Below are positions 61,809 to 64,000 of a DNA stretch of 64,000 bases, piece after piece. The notes under the pieces are model-generated. The model did not search any database, was not told where the DNA came from, and worked only from the letters and a program-made list of their open reading frames with translations. Every line of letters begins with the position of its first letter. Positions within the stretch are counted from its first letter, which is position 1. The position numbers and the translations under genes were made by a program. The DNA is taken from the NCBI RefSeq assembly GCF_025994435.1, contig NZ_BAQK01000005.1, positions 37,110-101,109 on the forward strand. Reading direction: 5' to 3'. Source of the DNA: Gluconacetobacter johannae (lineage in GTDB: Bacteria > Pseudomonadota > Alphaproteobacteria > Acetobacterales > Acetobacteraceae).

Positions 61809-62450
61809 TCAGGCCACCAGACTGTCACCCCCCTGCTTCAGCCCCTGAAGGAGAGCGATGTGGCCGCCGCTCAGATAGAAGCCGGCACCGTCGAGATCGC
61901 GGTAGAAGGCCCGGTACCATGAGCTGGCGTGCCATTCCCTGTTCGAGAGCCGGAGAATGTCGGCACCGTAAAGACCAGCGGCGATCCGCTTCGCTGTCAC
62001 CCCCATACGCCGTCCTTCCGCGATGCAGAGCATGCGGATCTGGCGCAGCTTCTGCTGGGGACTCAGGCGCAGGCTGGGGGGAATTGAACCCGGCGAATGA
62101 TCGGCAAGCAGGCAGCCGAAGCGTGCCACGCAGGCAAGACGGGTCGGGAGGTGGCGGTCATCGACGATGAACCAGGTTCCTGGCGCATCGGGTTGTCGAT
62201 CGACGACAATGACAAGGCGCAGCGGACCCGCCACACTGTCCAGCACGAGGTGAATGCCATCCGGACCATCATGCCGTGCACGCGTGTATGGTGCGAGACG
62301 GGACAGAATATCACCTCCATCGCCACGCACGGCGACCTCGGGCGCGATGTCCGGATCCCAGAACGCGGGGGCGAGCCAGGCGGGAAGATCAGGGTCGACA
62401 GGGAAAACGCAACCCCCAGCGACGGGCGAAGGCGCGCCATGCCTCAGCAT
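61809..62450 (-). CDS. DUF2285 protein, probably the 3' part of a split gene
   Basis: The frame gives up to 213 residues. The DUF2285 core is visible in the second half: L-S-P-Q-Q-K-L-R-Q-I-R-M-L, then A-E-G-R-R-M-G-V-T-A-K-R-I-A-A-G-L-Y. The first part contains V-F-P-V-D-P-D-L-P-A-W. It overlaps the DUF6499-like frame (62389-62595) by 62 bases in another frame. Joined by a one-base shift near 62395-62405, the two would form one protein of about 262 residues, the arrangement common in this family. The true translation start is therefore uncertain. DUF2285 proteins are thought to be regulators of conjugative elements. Confidence 0.78.
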   Translation of the reverse strand: MLRHGAPSPVAGGCVFPVDPDLPAWLAPAFWDPDIAPEVAVRGDGGDILSRLAPYTRARHDGPDGIHLVLDSVAGPLRLVIVVDRQPDAPGTWFIVDDRHLPTRLACVARFGCLLADHSPGSIPPSLRLSPQQKLRQIRMLCIAEGRRMGVTAKRIAAGLYGADILRLSNREWHASSWYRAFYRDLDGAGFYLSGGHIALLQGLKQGGDSLVA

Positions 62451-62595
62451 CTGCCTTACCCGTCGTCATGATGGCGGCATAATCGTTCCGATAAGCCAGG
62501 TTGCGCCGCAGCCATTCCTGGGCGAGACCGGCAGGGTCGAGCCCGGCGAAGGCGCGACGAAGGGGTGCGGCATCCCACGGCCGGATTGTCGGCAC
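62389..62595 (-). CDS. DUF6499-like N-terminal domain protein
   Basis: ATG at 62595 with a GGAGG-rich leader; 68 residues. A-F-A-G-L-D-P-A-G-L-A-Q-E-W-L-R-R-N-L-A-Y-R-N-D-Y is the typical transcriptional-regulator (DUF6499) segment, and A-F-A-R-R-W-G-L-R-F-P is its end. In relatives this runs directly into DUF2285. Here the frame ends after C-R-P, while the expected V-D-P-D-L-P-A-W lies in the next frame. One extra base in T4C3 or nearby explains the split. It may be a real lesion, a sequencing error or a separate gene. Confidence 0.75.
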   Translation of the reverse strand: MPTIRPWDAAPLRRAFAGLDPAGLAQEWLRRNLAYRNDYAAIMTTGKADAEAWRAFARRWGLRFPCRP

Positions 62596-62703
62596 TCCCC
62601 CCTCCCCGATATGTCATGGATTCGACCCAGTATCCGGTGCAAAACCGGAACGGGTAGTCCCGAAGACTTAGGGAGGTGATCCCGAAAATATCCGGTGGGC
62701 TCA

Positions 62704-62731
62704 GAATTGTTTCGGTATTGGGAAACGATTC
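62704..62731. repeat. Inverted repeat in the DUF6499/XRE divergent region
   Basis: GAATTGTTTC (62704-62713) and GAAACGATTC (62722-62731) are complementary at 9 of 10 positions, with an 8-base spacer. It is a candidate regulator-binding site in the 270-base divergent gap (62596-62865). Confidence 0.45.
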
Positions 62732-62814
62732 ACGCCAGACGGGCCGGAAACATCGGTTTTCGCGACATCACGTGATGCCCATGGCGCATCACAGGGGAAG
62801 GCGCTGAGCGTTCC

Positions 62815-62845
62815 GTGTATTATAATACGTAGCGCGATAATACAC
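62815..62845 (+). promoter_or_regulatory. Palindrome overlapping a promoter before the XRE gene
   Basis: Perfect 9-base arms GTGTATTAT (62815-62823) and ATAATACAC (62837-62845) flank 13 bases. The left side includes TATAAT (62821-62826), a consensus -10 box. The site is 20 bases upstream of the XRE start codon and fits autorepression. Confidence 0.65.
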
Positions 62846-62865
62846 AAATCGTTCCTATCCTGAGG

Positions 62866-63099
62866 ATGGATATCCGAGGACTTTTCGGCGCGAACGTGAG
62901 GCGCCTGCGACGCGCCGCCGGTCTCAGCCAGGAGGCCCTGGCGGAACGGATGGGCGTGGACCGCGCGTATATCAGCTGGATCGAGACCGGACGCCAGAAC
63001 GCGACGCTGCTTTCGTTATGGCATGCGTCACAGGCACTCAACGTACGACCGGCGGCATTACTGGATGAAAATCAGGTTCCGGCGGACGATCAGAAATAA
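62866..63099 (+). CDS. XRE-family helix-turn-helix regulator
   Basis: This 77-residue single-domain protein begins G-A-N-V-R-R-L-R-R-A-A-G-L-S-Q-E-A-L-A-E-R, then G-V-D-R-A-Y-I-S-W-I-E-T-G-R-Q-N, the full XRE/Cro fold. It resembles small controller or repressor proteins. Its promoter contains a perfect palindrome, probably its own operator. It is divergent from the DUF6499/DUF2285 and repA block, so it may set the balance of replication and transfer genes. Confidence 0.9.
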   Translation: MDIRGLFGANVRRLRRAAGLSQEALAERMGVDRAYISWIETGRQNATLLSLWHASQALNVRPAALLDENQVPADDQK

Positions 63100-63126
63100 G
63101 GTTCCTTGACCCCACCCTCTCCGCCC

Positions 63127-63282
63127 TCAATGGGGCGGTGTCGGCCTGTCTGCTTCGACGTTACCCTGCCAAGCAAGCGCCTCCTTGAGTTCGCACTCGA
63201 TCTGCCGGCGCTCGCGACGGCTGAGGTGAAAGCTGGTCAGTTCGGCGCGCAGCATCTGGATGTGGTCGTGTAGCGTGGTCAT
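63127..63282 (-). CDS. Small conserved-looking protein (51 residues)
   Basis: ATG at 63282 with AAAGGAG ideally placed upstream. The product starts M-T-T-L-H-D-H-I-Q-M-L-R-A-E-L and includes S-R-R-E-R-R-Q-I-E-C-E-L-K-E-A-L, an amphipathic helical hairpin rich in Arg and Glu. No family is recognised. The strong ribosome site and codon pattern support it despite its size. It lies between the XRE gene (convergent) and the truncated DUF736 gene (same strand). Confidence 0.65.
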   Translation of the reverse strand: MTTLHDHIQMLRAELTSFHLSRRERRQIECELKEALAWQGNVEADRPTPPH

Positions 63283-63586
63283 CGTCCTGCTCCTTTCGTT
63301 TGTCAAAGACAGGACGGACGGCTCATGCCGGGGCGGACCGGGTCAGGGATCGCCGTCAGGCGACCGGCCTGCCGGCGTGTGGGGGAGCCGATTTTGTTCG
63401 GCGTGCCCGGCACGGGTGCGTCGGGCAAAATTGGGGGGACCACGCGTCCTTGACGCGGTTCGCCCTCGCGCATGGTACAATGGGAAGGCTGAGGGAAAGC
63501 CTCGTATTCCTCCGACCTCTCACGTCGGGCGGCCAGCGCTGCCGCCCGCGCCCCGAAGAGCACGTCGGAAAAGAAGACCCGGAAGG

Positions 63587-63611
63587 CCCCGCCCGGGGAG
63601 ACCGGGCGGGG
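63587..63611 (-). terminator. Terminator hairpin after the truncated DUF736 gene
   Basis: Perfect 10-base arms CCCCGCCCGG (63587-63596) and CCGGGCGGGG (63602-63611) have a 5-base loop, 15 bases past the DUF736 stop. On the minus strand a T-rich stretch follows only about 12 bases later, so termination may be imperfect. The rest of 63283-63586 shows no gene. Confidence 0.65.
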
Positions 63612-63626
63612 TTGGTGGTGGGGAGC

Positions 63627-63944
63627 TTACTCCCCGTTCCGGCTGCGGGGCCGGGTCCAGATGAGGGTGTAGCCTTCCCCTTCCTCGTCGGTGAACAGGT
63701 TGGCGAAGATCGGGGCGGCGAAGGAGGGATCGTCCAGCTTCAGGCTCAGATAGGTGCGGCCTTCGTTGGAGCGGCGGGTCCATGCGGCACCGAGTTCCAC
63801 CCGTCCGAGGTAGACGCGGTAGTTGGGGGCATTGTCGTTGGCCCGGTTGGTTTCCGCCACCAGACGGACGTTGCGGGCCTGCAGGGCCAGGGTGACGATT
63901 TCGCCTTCGAAGCCTTCACCCACCTTCTTGAAGGAACCGATGTT
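63627..63944 (-). pseudogene. DUF736 gene lacking its start
   Basis: The frame reads N-I-G-S-F-K-K-V-G-E-G-F-E-G-E-I, then L-A-L-Q-A-R-N-V-R-L-V-A-E-T-N-R, and ends W-T-R-P-R-S-R-N-G-E, a classical DUF736 protein of about 105 residues. Where M-A or M should precede N-I-G-S-F the sequence changes to TGGTAT at 63945-63950, with no start codon back to the window edge, although the frame stays open. A GTG inside (63923) would give 98 residues. The 5' end seems to be replaced by foreign sequence, perhaps an insertion-element end. Function is unknown, as for the copy at 58832. Confidence 0.75.
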
Positions 63945-64000
63945 ATACCAACGGTTATAGATACAGACCTGTGTGAGCCCACTTTCTGAGTCCGATCGAC

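Noticed and set aside
1..64000. CRISPR arrays, rRNA or riboswitches
   Set aside because: I found no regularly spaced repeats, rRNA-like sequence or recognisable riboswitch motif.

Overview
The window looks like most of an integrative/conjugative or plasmid-borne element from a GC-rich alphaproteobacterium. Acetobacteraceae is my best guess, but this is inference from gene order and codon use; no rRNA or other marker is present. The backbone is recognisable: DUF932, a small hypothetical gene, a toprim primase and a DUF2493 gene (2.1-6.1 kb); a ParB-like protein, a small gene and a large serine recombinase (15-19.5 kb); a trb mating-pore operon with traG (37.2-51.3 kb); ccdAB (51.5-52.1 kb); and a relaxase, transglycosylase, DUF736, TraF-type peptidase, DUF2840, repA, helix-turn-helix and DUF2285 block (56.2-62.6 kb).

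Cargo sits between the backbone blocks. Stress and redox genes (SnoaL-like, azoR, cupin) occupy 0-2 kb. An accessory island at 6.4-14 kb carries a MerR-like / zinc-ribbon / HEPN / HNH operon, an IS5-type transposase remnant, a PD-(D/E)XK protein with a DnaJ-like zinc finger, an Mrr-like protein and a Ser/Thr kinase. An ApeA-like HEPN gene and a helicase-nuclease form a second predicted defence pair (19.7-23.6 kb). From 23.7 to 37.2 kb lie oxidoreductase, GNAT, TetR and GST genes, a DUF5623-like gene, and an ArsR-linked set of esterase, DsbA-like and RND tripartite efflux genes followed by a LysR gene. An AraC regulator with an aldo/keto reductase is inserted between copG and trbB. A GHKL ATPase and a YprA-like helicase form a third predicted defence pair (52.4-56.0 kb).

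The transfer and replication machinery appears damaged. trbB, trbI and repA each contain an in-frame TAG. trbG and trbB each carry a one-base frameshift, and the DUF6499/DUF2285 gene is probably split by another. Start/stop overlaps with the next genes show where the intact frames once ended. The element may be immobile, or the assembly may contain errors. Three promoters (esterase/dsbA, outer-membrane efflux, periplasmic adaptor) share an 18-bp GTACG-N8-CGTAY site, which makes the ArsR protein a plausible common regulator. The 3' end of the recombinase gene holds two near-identical copies of a sequence resembling a tRNA 3' end, plus palindromes that could be recombination sites.
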